Origin: Clostridiales bacterium
GTDB lineage: Bacteria > Bacillota > Clostridia > Christensenellales > Aristaeellaceae
DNA: 16,496 bases
Assembly (NCBI GenBank): GCA_004557805.1
Contig: SFFS01000041.1
Location: forward strand, 1-16,496
Direction: 5' to 3'
The translations under genes and the position numbers were made by a program. Position 1 is the stretch's first letter; each line of letters starts with the position of its first letter. Positions 8,101 to 15,228 of this stretch are shown one piece after another. Below the pieces are notes generated by a model. That model worked only from the letters and a program-made list of their open reading frames with translations, did no database searches and was not told the DNA's origin.

Positions 8101-11100
8101 TGTGGCCGCAACCTGAAGGCAGCGTGATTTCGCCGCGCCGCAAAAACGCCGCGCGGTCGGTTTCGTAGGAAAAGGCGGCTTCGCCGCCGGCAAAGCACGC
8201 ATGGCACACCAGCGGGAACGATTCGCCGTCATGGCGCGTGCGGCGGCGCGCCAGCAGCAGATTTTCGCGCGGGGCGGCGGTTTCAATGAGCAGCCGCTGG
8301 AACGCGGGATGCCCCTCGAACTCCTCCTGCGGCGCGATGCACACGTCGAGGAAGCTGCACAGCGCGATTTCCGCGTCTTCGGCGGATGTGTTGCGCGCTT
8401 CGACAAGCTGCATCGCCGCGCCGTCGAGCGGAGAGACGAAGCAGGTCATTTCCGCGCGCAGGCCGCCGCGTTCGAGCGTATAAACCGCCCGGCCGCGCGC
8501 GAACCACGGGCTGCCGTAGGCGCCGATTGATTCAGGCGCGCCCTGCGCGGCCAGATAGACCTGCGGCCCCTGCTGTAAAAACGGATCGGGCACGCGGCAG
8601 GTGAGCGCCAGCGCGCGGGCGGAAAGGAAGCCTCTGCCGCGCGCGTCGACGGCGTATGTCATGCCGCCGCCCGCCATAACCTGCGCTTCGCACGGGAACG
8701 CGCCGGAGTCGGGGCAGCGCTGCGCCGTGCCGGAATCGGGGCGGCGCGGGTTTTGCCGCCGCACGCGCGGGAAGGCGCGCAGGGCCTTTTTGCCGGGAGC
8801 GCGCTCTTCAAGCAGCAGCGCGTAGGCTTCCGCCTGCGGCAGCGCGCGGAAATAGCGCGTGAGCACGTTGCCGCACAGCGCGTTACAGATCGCCGCCAGC
8901 GTCATGCCCTGATGATGCGCCATGTGGCTTTTGACGAGCATATATTCCTCGTTTTCCGGGATGCGCGAGGGGTCATAGTCGGCGGCCTCATAGAAGCCCA
9001 GCTCGGAGAGCCAGCCCATCAGCCGCATTTTTTCCAGATTCTGCGCGGCCTCGCGCGGCAGAACGGACAACGCCAGCGCCGAGGCGTACGGCGCGACGAC
9101 GTGCGACGCGCGCTCCGTGCGCAGCGAAAGGCGCGGCAGCCCGAAGGCATGGTATTGATAAGAAAGCTCCGGGTCGAACGCGTAATAGCCGCTTTCGGAA
9201 ACGCCCCAGGGGCCGGTTTCAAACGCGCGCAGCTGCATTTTCGCCGCCGCGCGGCAGCTTTCGCCCAGCAGCGTTCCGCGCGGTGCGTCGAGGAAAAGCG
9301 CGGGCAGCAGATATTCAAACAGCGTGCCGCTCCAGGACAGCAGCGCCGCGCCGCCGTGCGAGCGCGTCAGCGCGCGGCCCAGCCGCCGCCAGTGCCGCAC
9401 GGGCGCTTCACGGCGCATCACGGCCAGAAAACTCGTCAGCCGCGCCTCGCTGGCCAGCAGGTCGTAATGCGAAGCGCCGGGAGACAGCGTTTCCAGATCC
9501 ATGCCGATATAGAACAGCTCGGCGTTTTCGTCGTAGAGCGCGGAAAAATCCATCGCTCCGGCCAGCGCGTCGAGGCGCGCCGGGAGCGCGCGGAAGGCGG
9601 CGTCCGTCTCGTCGAGCCGGGCGCGGAGCGCCTGCGCGCACAGGAGCAGACAGGCGCAGAGATTTCCGCTGTCGACGGTGGAAACGTAGCGGCGCGCAAG
9701 CGCGTCGAGCGTGCGCACGTCGTACCAGTTGAGCAGATGACCGCGCCAGGTTTCCAGCGTTTCCATGGCGGAAACGGTTTTGTCCATGCGCGCGCAGATT
9801 TCGTCCGCCGTCATCAGTTCCAGCTCCCGCGCGCATACGAGCGCGAGCAGATACATGCCGATGTTGGTGGGCGACGTGCGCGGCGCGGCTCCCTTATCGG
9901 GATCGAGCTGCAAATTGTCGGGCGGAAGAAAATGCGTTTCCTCCGTTACGGTCGCCTCGAAAAAGCGCAGCGTGCGCGCGGCGACGTCGCGCAGAAGGTC
10001 CTTTTGTGGAGTGCTGAGCGCGCGGGATTTTTCCTCCGGCGCGTTCAGCCGCTTTGCGGCAAGCGGCGCCAGCAGCCAGAGCACGGCGACTGGCAGCGCG
10101 GCGGCCAGCCGCAGCGGATGCGCGCGGCACAGGGCGAGCATCGCGAACGCGGCCAGCGCGTTGGGCCAGAAGGCGGCGATTCCGTCGCCGCGCATGCGTT
10201 CCGCTTCAGCGGAGGGCGTCCATTCCAGCAGATGGCGATGCGAGACGAGCATGCGCCAAAGCGTGCGGAAAGCTGCGTCGAGCAGCCGGTACGCTTCAAA
10301 CGGCAGCAGGATAAACCGATACAGCGCCGCCTTCGCCGCCTGCGGCGAGGGCAGCAGGATTTCGCGCACGTGCGGAAGAAGCAGCCCTGCGAGGAACGCG
10401 GCGGGCAGCCCTTCCGCCGCGCCGAACAGGAGCAGCAGCACCGCGGCCGCAGGCACGAGGCTGCGGCGCAGGTTGTCCATGATTTTAAAGCGGTTCAGCA
10501 GCGAAAGCGGGTTTTTGAACCAGCCCTGCGGGCCCTTTACCTTCGGCAAAAGCCACGGCAGCAGCTGCCAGTCGCCGCGCGTCCAGCGGTGCAGCCGCCG
10601 CGCCCAGCCGGAAAGCGACGCGGGCTCGGAATCGAAAAACGCGACGTCGCCCGCCGTGGCGCTGCCGGCGAGCGCGCCCTCGAGCAGATCGTGGCTGAGG
10701 ACGGAGTTTTCGCGGATTTTGCCGCGCGTGGCGGAATAGAACCTCGCCGCGTCGTACGCGCCTTTTCCGGCGAAGCTGCCCTCGCCGCAGACGTTCTGAT
10801 ATACGTCCGCAAACGCCGCAAGGTAGGGGTCGAAGCCGCCCTGCCCTCCGAATATGCGCGCGATGCGCGTGCGGATGGACGCGGCCGACTGCTCCATGCG
10901 CGGCTGAAGCACCGCGACGTTTCGATTGAGCGGATGGCGCAGCGCGCCGGCCAGCTTCAGGGCCGCGCCGGGCGGCATCATCGTATCGGAATCGAGCGTG
11001 ATTACGGTGGGGAAAAGCCCCGCCAGTTCGGCCGGATCGACGGTCTGCGCGGCGAGCGGATCGGGAAACTCGCCCTCGAGCAGCGCGCGGTTGAGCGCCT

Positions 11101-12670
11101 CGAGCGCGCCGCGCTTGCGTTCGCGGCCCATGAAGCGCTTTTCGCCTTCGTTCCATTCGCGCGCGCGGTGCAGATAATAAAACCCGCCGCCCCAGACCTC
11201 GTTGAGCGCGGAAACGGCGGCCAGCGCCTCTTCGGTAATGGCGGAATCGCCGGGTTCCTCGGCGGCGGGGCCGTCCTTGAAGTCGGCCAACAGCAGATAG
11301 GAGAGCTTTTTCTCCGGGTTGGCCAGGCGCAGCACGGAAAGATGGCGCGCCATGGCGAGAGCCTGTTCGCGGCTGCAAAGCAGCGTGGGAACGGCGACGA
11401 GCACGCCGCCTTCGCCCAGGCAGCCGGGCTTCATGCGCGGCAGCATTTTCGGCGGGGAGAGGCGATGCAGCAAAAGCCCCGCCAGCTGGCGGAATCCCTC
11501 GCCGCCGATGAGCAGCGCGGGAGCGGTAAGCCAGTGGCGCACACCGAGCAGGAACAGCAGGCCGCCCGTCAGGAGCGAGCCGAGCGTGATGAGCGTTACA
11601 TAAATCAGCGCCGCATGGCGGCCAAGCCACAGTCCCGCGCGCAGCGAAAACGGCGCGCGGCCGAGCGCGGCCCAAAGCGCGGGCTGGCCTTCGTCGAGCA
11701 GATAATATCCGACGTGGCGCGCAAGCCCCTCCTGCGCGCCTTCGCACAGCGCGACGGCCTTTTCTGCCGCGGCGCGCTGAGAAACGCGAAAGATGCGGCC
11801 GAGCCTGACCGCGCGCGCGCGGTACATCGCCCGCGTGGCGCGGTCCATGTCCGGATAAACGCCGGAGGGATCGCGCAGCAGTGCACGGTGGACGGAGGAC
11901 AGCTGCTCGAGCGCGTCGCGCCAGTCGTGCGCCGAAAGCGCGCGCAGCGAAGTGATCGCGTTGGAAACCCACAGGCACTGGCGCATCTGCCGCGTCTGTT
12001 CGCGCGCGCAAAGCTGCCGCGCCGAATCATGCCGGGCGGCGAGATACGCGTCCAGCGCGGCCATGCCGCCCTGATCCTGCGTCTCCTCCAGGAGGGTCAG
12101 CCGGTGAAAAAGATATGCGTCGGAACGCTTTTTTGCGGGCGCTTTCGCGCCGGATTCGGCGGCGCGGCGGTCGCGCTCTTCCTGCGCGCACTGGCGCGCC
12201 AGCGAGGAAAGCAGCTCCAGCAGCGCCAGCCGCATCAGCAGCGGCAGCTGCGAAAGCTCCTGCTCTTCCAGCGGACGCACCTCCTGCCACACGCCCACGG
12301 CGCTTTCAAAGAGCGCCGGATCGACGCGCGCTTCCGTCTGTGCGCACAATTCGCGGCACAGCTTCATCGCGCGCAGCGTCCGCCTCTGCGCGGGCAGCGG
12401 CTCAAAGCGCCGCAGCGCGTCCAGCGCGTCCAGGCACGCTTCTTCGAGCATGCGCGCGTTGTCGTAAAACCAGCGCGAGGCCGGCGCGAGCGAGGCGGAA
12501 TCATCGGGAACGGACAGCGCGGCGACGCGCCTTTCCAGCTGCAAAAGCGTGCGCGTCATGCGCGGACGGGCGCGTCCGTCCGCGCGGAAGGAAGCCGCGG
12601 CGGCAATGAGAAGCTCCGAAAGAGCCGCGCCATCCGCGGTGCGGCGGTTCAGCGGCGCTTTATCTGTCAT
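5126..12670 (-). CDS. ndvB: Cyclic beta-1,2-glucan synthase homologue (NdvB/Cgs type, GT84-GH94)
   Basis: This giant 2514-residue membrane enzyme is homologous to rhizobial NdvB/ChvB and Brucella Cgs, which polymerise UDP-glucose into beta-1,2-glucan and trim it by phosphorolysis. Residues 1-350 are a soluble helical region. Six likely membrane helices (near 353-375, 380-400, 738-752, 754-768, 833-850, 852-870) flank the glycosyltransferase, which shows the DSD motif (560-562, TLDSDT) and RWTRGDWQ (695-702). A glycoamylase-like domain carries KSHMAHHQGM (1247-1256). The C-terminal GH94 phosphorylase region has GDWNDGM (2218-2224), the acidic motif of the family, then PPGVRENGGQYTH (about 2358-2370) and WYTGSAG (about 2434-2440), which in GH94 contribute to phosphate binding. 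Alphaproteobacterial members are about 2800-2870 residues, so this one is somewhat short but has every module. The start at 12670 is set by GGAGG six bases upstream. Whether the product is cyclic or linear cannot be read from sequence. No NdvA-type exporter is in view. Confidence 0.93.
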   Translation of the reverse strand: MTDKAPLNRRTADGAALSELLIAAAASFRADGRARPRMTRTLLQLERRVAALSVPDDSASLAPASRWFYDNARMLEEACLDALDALRRFEPLPAQRRTLRAMKLCRELCAQTEARVDPALFESAVGVWQEVRPLEEQELSQLPLLMRLALLELLSSLARQCAQEERDRRAAESGAKAPAKKRSDAYLFHRLTLLEETQDQGGMAALDAYLAARHDSARQLCAREQTRQMRQCLWVSNAITSLRALSAHDWRDALEQLSSVHRALLRDPSGVYPDMDRATRAMYRARAVRLGRIFRVSQRAAAEKAVALCEGAQEGLARHVGYYLLDEGQPALWAALGRAPFSLRAGLWLGRHAALIYVTLITLGSLLTGGLLFLLGVRHWLTAPALLIGGEGFRQLAGLLLHRLSPPKMLPRMKPGCLGEGGVLVAVPTLLCSREQALAMARHLSVLRLANPEKKLSYLLLADFKDGPAAEEPGDSAITEEALAAVSALNEVWGGGFYYLHRAREWNEGEKRFMGRERKRGALEALNRALLEGEFPDPLAAQTVDPAELAGLFPTVITLDSDTMMPPGAALKLAGALRHPLNRNVAVLQPRMEQSAASIRTRIARIFGGQGGFDPYLAAFADVYQNVCGEGSFAGKGAYDAARFYSATRGKIRENSVLSHDLLEGALAGSATAGDVAFFDSEPASLSGWARRLHRWTRGDWQLLPWLLPKVKGPQGWFKNPLSLLNRFKIMDNLRRSLVPAAAVLLLLFGAAEGLPAAFLAGLLLPHVREILLPSPQAAKAALYRFILLPFEAYRLLDAAFRTLWRMLVSHRHLLEWTPSAEAERMRGDGIAAFWPNALAAFAMLALCRAHPLRLAAALPVAVLWLLAPLAAKRLNAPEEKSRALSTPQKDLLRDVAARTLRFFEATVTEETHFLPPDNLQLDPDKGAAPRTSPTNIGMYLLALVCARELELMTADEICARMDKTVSAMETLETWRGHLLNWYDVRTLDALARRYVSTVDSGNLCACLLLCAQALRARLDETDAAFRALPARLDALAGAMDFSALYDENAELFYIGMDLETLSPGASHYDLLASEARLTSFLAVMRREAPVRHWRRLGRALTRSHGGAALLSWSGTLFEYLLPALFLDAPRGTLLGESCRAAAKMQLRAFETGPWGVSESGYYAFDPELSYQYHAFGLPRLSLRTERASHVVAPYASALALSVLPREAAQNLEKMRLMGWLSELGFYEAADYDPSRIPENEEYMLVKSHMAHHQGMTLAAICNALCGNVLTRYFRALPQAEAYALLLEERAPGKKALRAFPRVRRQNPRRPDSGTAQRCPDSGAFPCEAQVMAGGGMTYAVDARGRGFLSARALALTCRVPDPFLQQGPQVYLAAQGAPESIGAYGSPWFARGRAVYTLERGGLRAEMTCFVSPLDGAAMQLVEARNTSAEDAEIALCSFLDVCIAPQEEFEGHPAFQRLLIETAAPRENLLLARRRTRHDGESFPLVCHACFAGGEAAFSYETDRAAFLRRGEITLPSGCGHTGAVIDPCLSVCARLKIPAQGARRVWFLTAAVEDEAQALRLTARYETAEAAAQALALSEVSADVTARGAGLNESAELAAQRMAAHLICPSPRPGTKPAAREELWRFSISGDLPLMTVLLRDERHAALARQAVRAHAYLTRLGLRFDLALVNLQSEGYFQPLRDALLSLLASCASRDTIGRPGGVTLVDAGLYPPHAVEALLSLSALELDGNGGSAARQLALMESRWPAPETLGRRLSALRPAHGTPALDNGYGGFLSDGGYLCYRQPPAAWANVMANPRFGAVMTDRGAGFVYAANSRLRRLTALFSDPVLDCAQEGFWLRDEETGDYSPLLLEALAAFYPGRMRFRCDALSLRAAADVFVDTELPVRAVLISLENPSDAPRRLSVTACARFLLGSHRRDAMQARCRAEGGVCAVESPVVPEGAFLCMAHREVEASANAAAFFGAGGMSAPRGMSLAHLDEGDAGGPFGAVRRFLTLNPKETADICVLLGADEPEKALHAFCGGGARLRLARLEKEWDARLSALRVSAPDPAVSLLLSTWLPAQLLCSRVRAKAGFQQAGGATGFRDQLQDMLALRYTDPAAVRAHLLEAAAHQFEAGDVQHWWHEPALGVRTRISDDKLFLPYAAAEYIEATGDMGVLDETAPYLTGPEIPEGREDCYGSAERSETAGTLRQHCLRAIESVQIGAHGLPLMGAGDWNDGMSRVGVEGRGESVWLGFFLAETLRRFAPLCPEETHKALLARREALLAAAEEHAWTGGWYARAWFDSGEILGAPGCAECEIDLTAQVWAVFAGAAHAREALESALDRLVDRERGIVRLLDPPFDGAGDPGYIRAYPPGVRENGGQYTHAACWLVMACAQEGLTAQAWEIFRMLLPTSHTRSPEEVRLYLGEPFVVAADVSACENAGRAGWTWYTGSAGLLLRAGLEALCGFEKRGARARLRPTAPEDWEGFTLEYRYGGTRYLFRALRGKRDDGWVDLVDDGRVHEHSFALK
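8702..8747. repeat. Short in-frame direct repeat inside the glucan synthase gene
   Basis: Nineteen bases at 8702-8720 recur at 8729-8747 with two mismatches, at a period of 27 bases (nine codons). In the protein this gives CPDSG after RPDSG. It lies in the linker between the glycoamylase-like domain and the GH94 region, where a length change would be tolerated. Confidence 0.6.
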
Positions 12671-12676
12671 AATCAT

Positions 12677-12681
12677 CCTCC
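12677..12681 (-). promoter_or_regulatory. Ribosome binding site of the glucan synthase
   Basis: GGAGG on the minus strand lies six bases before the ATG at 12670. A second in-frame ATG at 12676 abuts the site with no spacer and is therefore unlikely, as is the open frame that extends up to 12724. Confidence 0.75.
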
Positions 12682-12733
12682 ATTCATGCGTTTGCGTAGT
12701 CTGTACCGGCGGACAGGATTTCATGCAAAAGGC

Positions 12734-12762
12734 TTGTGTGAAAATTTAAATTGATGTAATAT
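12734..12762 (+). promoter_or_regulatory. Putative promoter of the glycosyltransferase operon
   Basis: TTGTGT (12734-12739) and TAATAT (12757-12762) are spaced by 17 bases in a locally AT-rich stretch of the divergent intergenic region. Transcription would start near 12769 and give a leader of about 29 bases that includes AAGGGGG (12785-12791) before the ATG at 12798. No comparably good promoter is visible for the divergent synthase gene. Confidence 0.5.
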
Positions 12763-12797
12763 GTGCATGCATTCATCAGCGAAGAAGGGGGCGCAGC

Positions 12798-14024
12798 ATG
12801 GCGCGCATCGCGTTTATCAATACCGTCTGCACTGGCAGCCACGGCCGCATCATGGAGGATCTGCGGCGCGCGGCGGAGGACGCGGGACACGTATGCCGCG
12901 TTTATTTTTCGCGCGGAGCGTCGGCGGGGCCGCACTGCGTCCGCTTTGGTAACCGGGCGGAAATCGCGCTGCACGGCGCGGCTTCGCGCCTGCTGGACGC
13001 GCACGCGCTTTTTTCGCGGGGGGCGACGCGGCAGCTGCTGCGCGAACTGGATGAGTTCTCGCCCGATCTGGTGCATCTGCATAACGCGCACGGCTACTAC
13101 CTCAACGCGCCGATGCTGTTTCGCTGGCTTCGGGAGCGGGAGATTCCGCTCGTGTGGACGCTGCACGATTGCTGGGCGCTGACGGGCCATTGCAGCCATT
13201 TCGTGCGCGCAAACTGCGAGAAATGGAAAACGGGTTGCTATGCCTGCCCGCTGAAAGGGGAATATCCCGCGTCGCTGCTTTTCGACCGCTCCCGGCAGAA
13301 CTGGCAATGGAAAAAGCGCGCGTTCACTTCGCTGGAAAGGCTGACGGTCGTTACGCCTTCCCAATGGCTGGGCGAGGTGGCGGGGGAGTCGTTCTTGCGG
13401 GGCGCTGCGCGCCGGGTGATCGGCAACGGCGTGGATCTGAAGCTGTTTACGCCGGGCGGCGATACGGAAAAAACGCGGCGGGAAATGGGGATTCCGCCGG
13501 GAAAGAAGCTGCTGCTTTCCGTGGCCGCGCCGTTCGACGCGCGCAAGGGGTTCGCCGACGCGCTGCAAATTGCGGACATGCTGCGGGAGAAGGCCGTGCT
13601 TGTGATGGTCGGCCTTACGCGCGAGCAGGTCGAAAGCCTGCCGCGGGGGGTGATTGGCGTGGAGCGAACCGAAGGCCCGGAAGCGCTGGTGGCGCTCTAC
13701 CGCGCGGCGGACTGCCTGCTCAACCCGACCTATGAGGACACCTATCCGACGGTGAACATGGAAGCGCTGGCCTGCGGCACGCCCGCAGCGGCCTACGGCG
13801 TGTGCGGCTGTCCCGAGCAGCTGGAAGCGCCGTGCGGCGAAACCGTGCCTGTGGGGAACGCGCGCGCGCTGGCGGAGGCTGCTCTGGCGCTCTGCGCCGA
13901 AAAGCCGAAGATTTCCGCCGCATGCCGGGCGAAGGCGGAACGCGATTTCGACCGGGAAAAGGCTGCGAAGGCCTATACGAAACTGTATGAAGAGGTTTTG
14001 CATGAAAAAGGGAAGCTTGATTGA
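12798..14024 (+). CDS. GT4 family glycosyltransferase (WcaC-like)
   Basis: This 408-residue protein has the layout of a GT-B fold enzyme transferring a sugar from an activated nucleotide donor, probably to a lipid-linked or envelope glycan. The N-terminal half begins MARIAFINTV and includes HDCWALTGHCSHF (123-135), followed by a cysteine set (125, 132, 140, 147, 150). This histidine/cysteine region is typical of WcaC-like capsule and colanic-acid glycosyltransferases. The C-terminal nucleotide-sugar region contains GNGVDLKLF (209-217) and an acidic pair around EDTYPTVNMEALACGTP (313-329). AAGGGGG six bases upstream supports the start. The gene is transcribed divergently from the glucan synthase and its 3' end overlaps the phosphatidyltransferase gene by 23 bases. 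Donor and acceptor are unknown. Confidence 0.88.
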   Translation: MARIAFINTVCTGSHGRIMEDLRRAAEDAGHVCRVYFSRGASAGPHCVRFGNRAEIALHGAASRLLDAHALFSRGATRQLLRELDEFSPDLVHLHNAHGYYLNAPMLFRWLREREIPLVWTLHDCWALTGHCSHFVRANCEKWKTGCYACPLKGEYPASLLFDRSRQNWQWKKRAFTSLERLTVVTPSQWLGEVAGESFLRGAARRVIGNGVDLKLFTPGGDTEKTRREMGIPPGKKLLLSVAAPFDARKGFADALQIADMLREKAVLVMVGLTREQVESLPRGVIGVERTEGPEALVALYRAADCLLNPTYEDTYPTVNMEALACGTPAAAYGVCGCPEQLEAPCGETVPVGNARALAEAALALCAEKPKISAACRAKAERDFDREKAAKAYTKLYEEVLHEKGKLD

Positions 14025-14565
14025 CCGCAGCGAAAACATCTGGAACGTGCCGAATCTGCTGACGATGCTGCGCATGGTGGGCGTGGCGGTGTTTATCGCG
14101 CTGTTTGCGGCGGGAAAGACGACGGCTGCGATGGTCGTGTTCATTCTGGCTGCGTGTACCGACGCGCTCGACGGCTATATCGCGCGGAAGTACCATCTGA
14201 TTACCAGCTTCGGAAAGCTCATGGACCCGCTGGCAGACAAGCTGATGACGCTCTCCGCGCTCGTCTGCCTGACGGTAAAGGGGCTGGTGCCGGTGTGGCT
14301 GCTGGCCATCGTAGGCGCGAAGGAGTGCTTTATGGTGATCGGCGGATTCCTCGTGCTGCGCAAAAAAAATATGGTCGTGCAGGCCGATTATATCGGCAAG
14401 GCGGCCACGGTGACGTTCATTGCGGCGATTGTCGCCACGTTCCTGCACGAATACACGGCGCCTTGGGACTTTGCGCTGCAATGCGGAGCGGTTACTCTTG
14501 CTATTGCGGCGATGATTTTCTATGTGATTGACACAATCCGAAAAATACATGTAAAAAAGGCTTGA
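14002..14565 (+). CDS. pgsA: CDP-alcohol phosphatidyltransferase, PgsA-like
   Basis: This 187-residue membrane enzyme belongs to the CDP-alcohol phosphatidyltransferase family. The signature D-x2-DG-x2-AR-x8-G-x3-D-x3-D is complete, with D54, D57, G58, A61, R62, G71, D75 and D79, which bind the metal and CDP. Hydrophobic segments match the family's six helices. Length and the NIWNVPNLLTMLR start are typical of phosphatidylglycerophosphate synthase, which makes the precursor of phosphatidylglycerol, but related family members (for example cardiolipin or phosphatidylinositol-phosphate synthases) cannot be excluded. GAAGAGG (13989-13995) six bases upstream fixes the start at 14002 rather than the in-frame ATG at 13987. 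It overlaps the glycosyltransferase gene by 23 bases, indicating one operon. Confidence 0.87.
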   Translation: MKKGSLIDRSENIWNVPNLLTMLRMVGVAVFIALFAAGKTTAAMVVFILAACTDALDGYIARKYHLITSFGKLMDPLADKLMTLSALVCLTVKGLVPVWLLAIVGAKECFMVIGGFLVLRKKNMVVQADYIGKAATVTFIAAIVATFLHEYTAPWDFALQCGAVTLAIAAMIFYVIDTIRKIHVKKA

Positions 14566-14590
14566 CGGATTGCATGTAACGATGTATAAT
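14562..14590 (+). promoter_or_regulatory. Strong promoter of the small secreted protein gene
   Basis: TTGACG (14562-14567) and a perfect TATAAT (14585-14590) are spaced by exactly 17 bases. The -35 box overlaps the stop codon of the phosphatidyltransferase gene. Transcription should start near 14597. It is the closest match to the sigma-70/sigma-A consensus in the window. Confidence 0.85.
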
Positions 14591-14593
14591 CAT

Positions 14594-14617
14594 CCAGGTT
14601 TATGGAAAATAAACTGG
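14594..14617 (+). other. 5'-terminal mRNA hairpin before the ribosome binding site
   Basis: Nine base pairs with one bulged G join 14594-14603 to 14609-14617 around a GGAAA loop. The hairpin begins at or next to the predicted transcript start and ends directly before the Shine-Dalgarno AAAGGA (14618-14623). Such 5'-end stems can stabilise abundant mRNAs; that role is inferred. Confidence 0.45.
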
Positions 14618-14634
14618 AAAGGAAATCAAAATAG
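14618..14634 (+). promoter_or_regulatory. Ribosome binding site whose expected start codon reads TAG
   Basis: AAAGGA (14618-14623) is followed after eight bases by TAG (14632-14634) and then AAG AAA CTT GCT, which encode the charged N-terminus of a signal peptide. Removing the A at 14633 would give ATG AAG AAA in the right frame at the ideal distance. The sequence as given therefore has no start codon where one is expected. Confidence 0.7.
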
Positions 14635-14667
14635 AAGAAACTTGCTGCGGTTGCCCTTGCTCTGGTA

Positions 14668-15135
14668 ATGCTGATGGCCGTTCCGTTTGGTTATGCGGAG
14701 GAAGCCGAGATGCCCTATGAAGGCGAATGGGTCGAATTTGAAGATACCCTGACGGTGTATCTGCCGTCCGAATTGGCCGATGTGGAAATCAGCGAAGAGC
14801 TGCAGGAAGGCGGCGTGTATTATATTGGCGCCAACGCTGACAGCACGCGCGTGATGCAGTTCGCGTGGGTAGCCACCGAAACCGAAGAGACCAACGAAAC
14901 CCTGCTGGCGCAGGCGCAGGAACAGTACGGCGAAAACGCCGGCACGATGGAAATCAACGGCCTTGAATATGTCTACTACGTGGACGAAGCCAACGATCTG
15001 TGCACGTTCATGTATGTCGATCCAGGTTTCCTCGGCGTGTACAGCTTCACGATCAAGCCCGCCAGCGACGACGAATTCGCCACGATGTTCGGCAGCGTGC
15101 TCGCCACCGTCGAATATCCGGAAGCTGCGGAATAA
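14668..15135 (+). CDS. Small acidic secreted protein of unknown function, start codon disrupted
   Basis: The first in-frame ATG is at 14668 and gives 155 residues, but the natural protein almost certainly begins 36 bases upstream. The frame from 14635 reads KKLAAVALALVMLMAVPFGYA and then EE, a complete Sec signal peptide with cleavage after GYA. The codon before it is TAG. The ATG at 14668 lacks a ribosome binding site and cuts off the positive N-region and half the hydrophobic core. The mature part (about 140 residues) is extremely acidic, with one Lys, one Arg and one Cys, and many Glu/Asp and Tyr residues; it looks like a compact beta-rich exported domain. I recognise no family. A strong promoter and terminator frame it as a single-gene unit. 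Confidence 0.7.
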   Translation: MLMAVPFGYAEEAEMPYEGEWVEFEDTLTVYLPSELADVEISEELQEGGVYYIGANADSTRVMQFAWVATETEETNETLLAQAQEQYGENAGTMEINGLEYVYYVDEANDLCTFMYVDPGFLGVYSFTIKPASDDEFATMFGSVLATVEYPEAAE

Positions 15136-15155
15136 TTCGAAGATTGCGTTTTCAG

Positions 15156-15187
15156 GCGCTGCGGCCGTTGAGCCGCGGCGCTTTTTT
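15156..15187 (+). terminator. Terminator of the small secreted protein gene
   Basis: A 10-bp GC-rich stem (15156-15165 with 15172-15181, one G-U pair) with a six-base loop is followed by six T residues. It lies 20 bases after the stop codon. Confidence 0.9.
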
Positions 15188-15198
15188 GATTTGCAGAC

Positions 15199-15221
15199 AA
15201 AAAGCGGGGAATTCCCCGCTT
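15199..15221 (-). terminator. Terminator of the HD-domain gene
   Basis: A perfect palindrome (15202-15211 with 15212-15221, effectively an 8-bp stem with an AATT loop) is followed on the minus strand by five T residues (A-run 15199-15203). It starts seven bases beyond the HD gene stop codon at 15229-15231 and is separate from the plus-strand terminator just to its left. Confidence 0.85.
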
Positions 15222-15228
15222 CAGAACG

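Noticed and set aside
12676..12724. A longer glucan synthase start (12676 or 12724)
   Set aside because: GGAGG directly abuts the ATG at 12676, leaving no spacer, and the segment up to 12724 has no ribosome site.
8753..12754. A 1333-codon open frame on the plus strand opposite the glucan synthase
   Set aside because: Its translation is a biased Arg/Ala/Gln-rich string with no domain, as expected for the antisense of a GC-rich gene with strong third-position bias. The minus-strand frame shows clear GT84 and GH94 motifs.
12740..12780. Palindromes AATTTAAATT, TGCATGCA and a spaced TGATG/CATCA pair in the divergent intergenic region
   Set aside because: They are short and expected in an AT-rich promoter region; no recognised operator was matched.
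14631..14721. Alternative frame starting ATA GAA GAA ACT with several cysteines after the Shine-Dalgarno
   Set aside because: It is a short out-of-frame reading over the signal-peptide region that stops after about 30 codons; the signal-peptide frame is clearly the real one.
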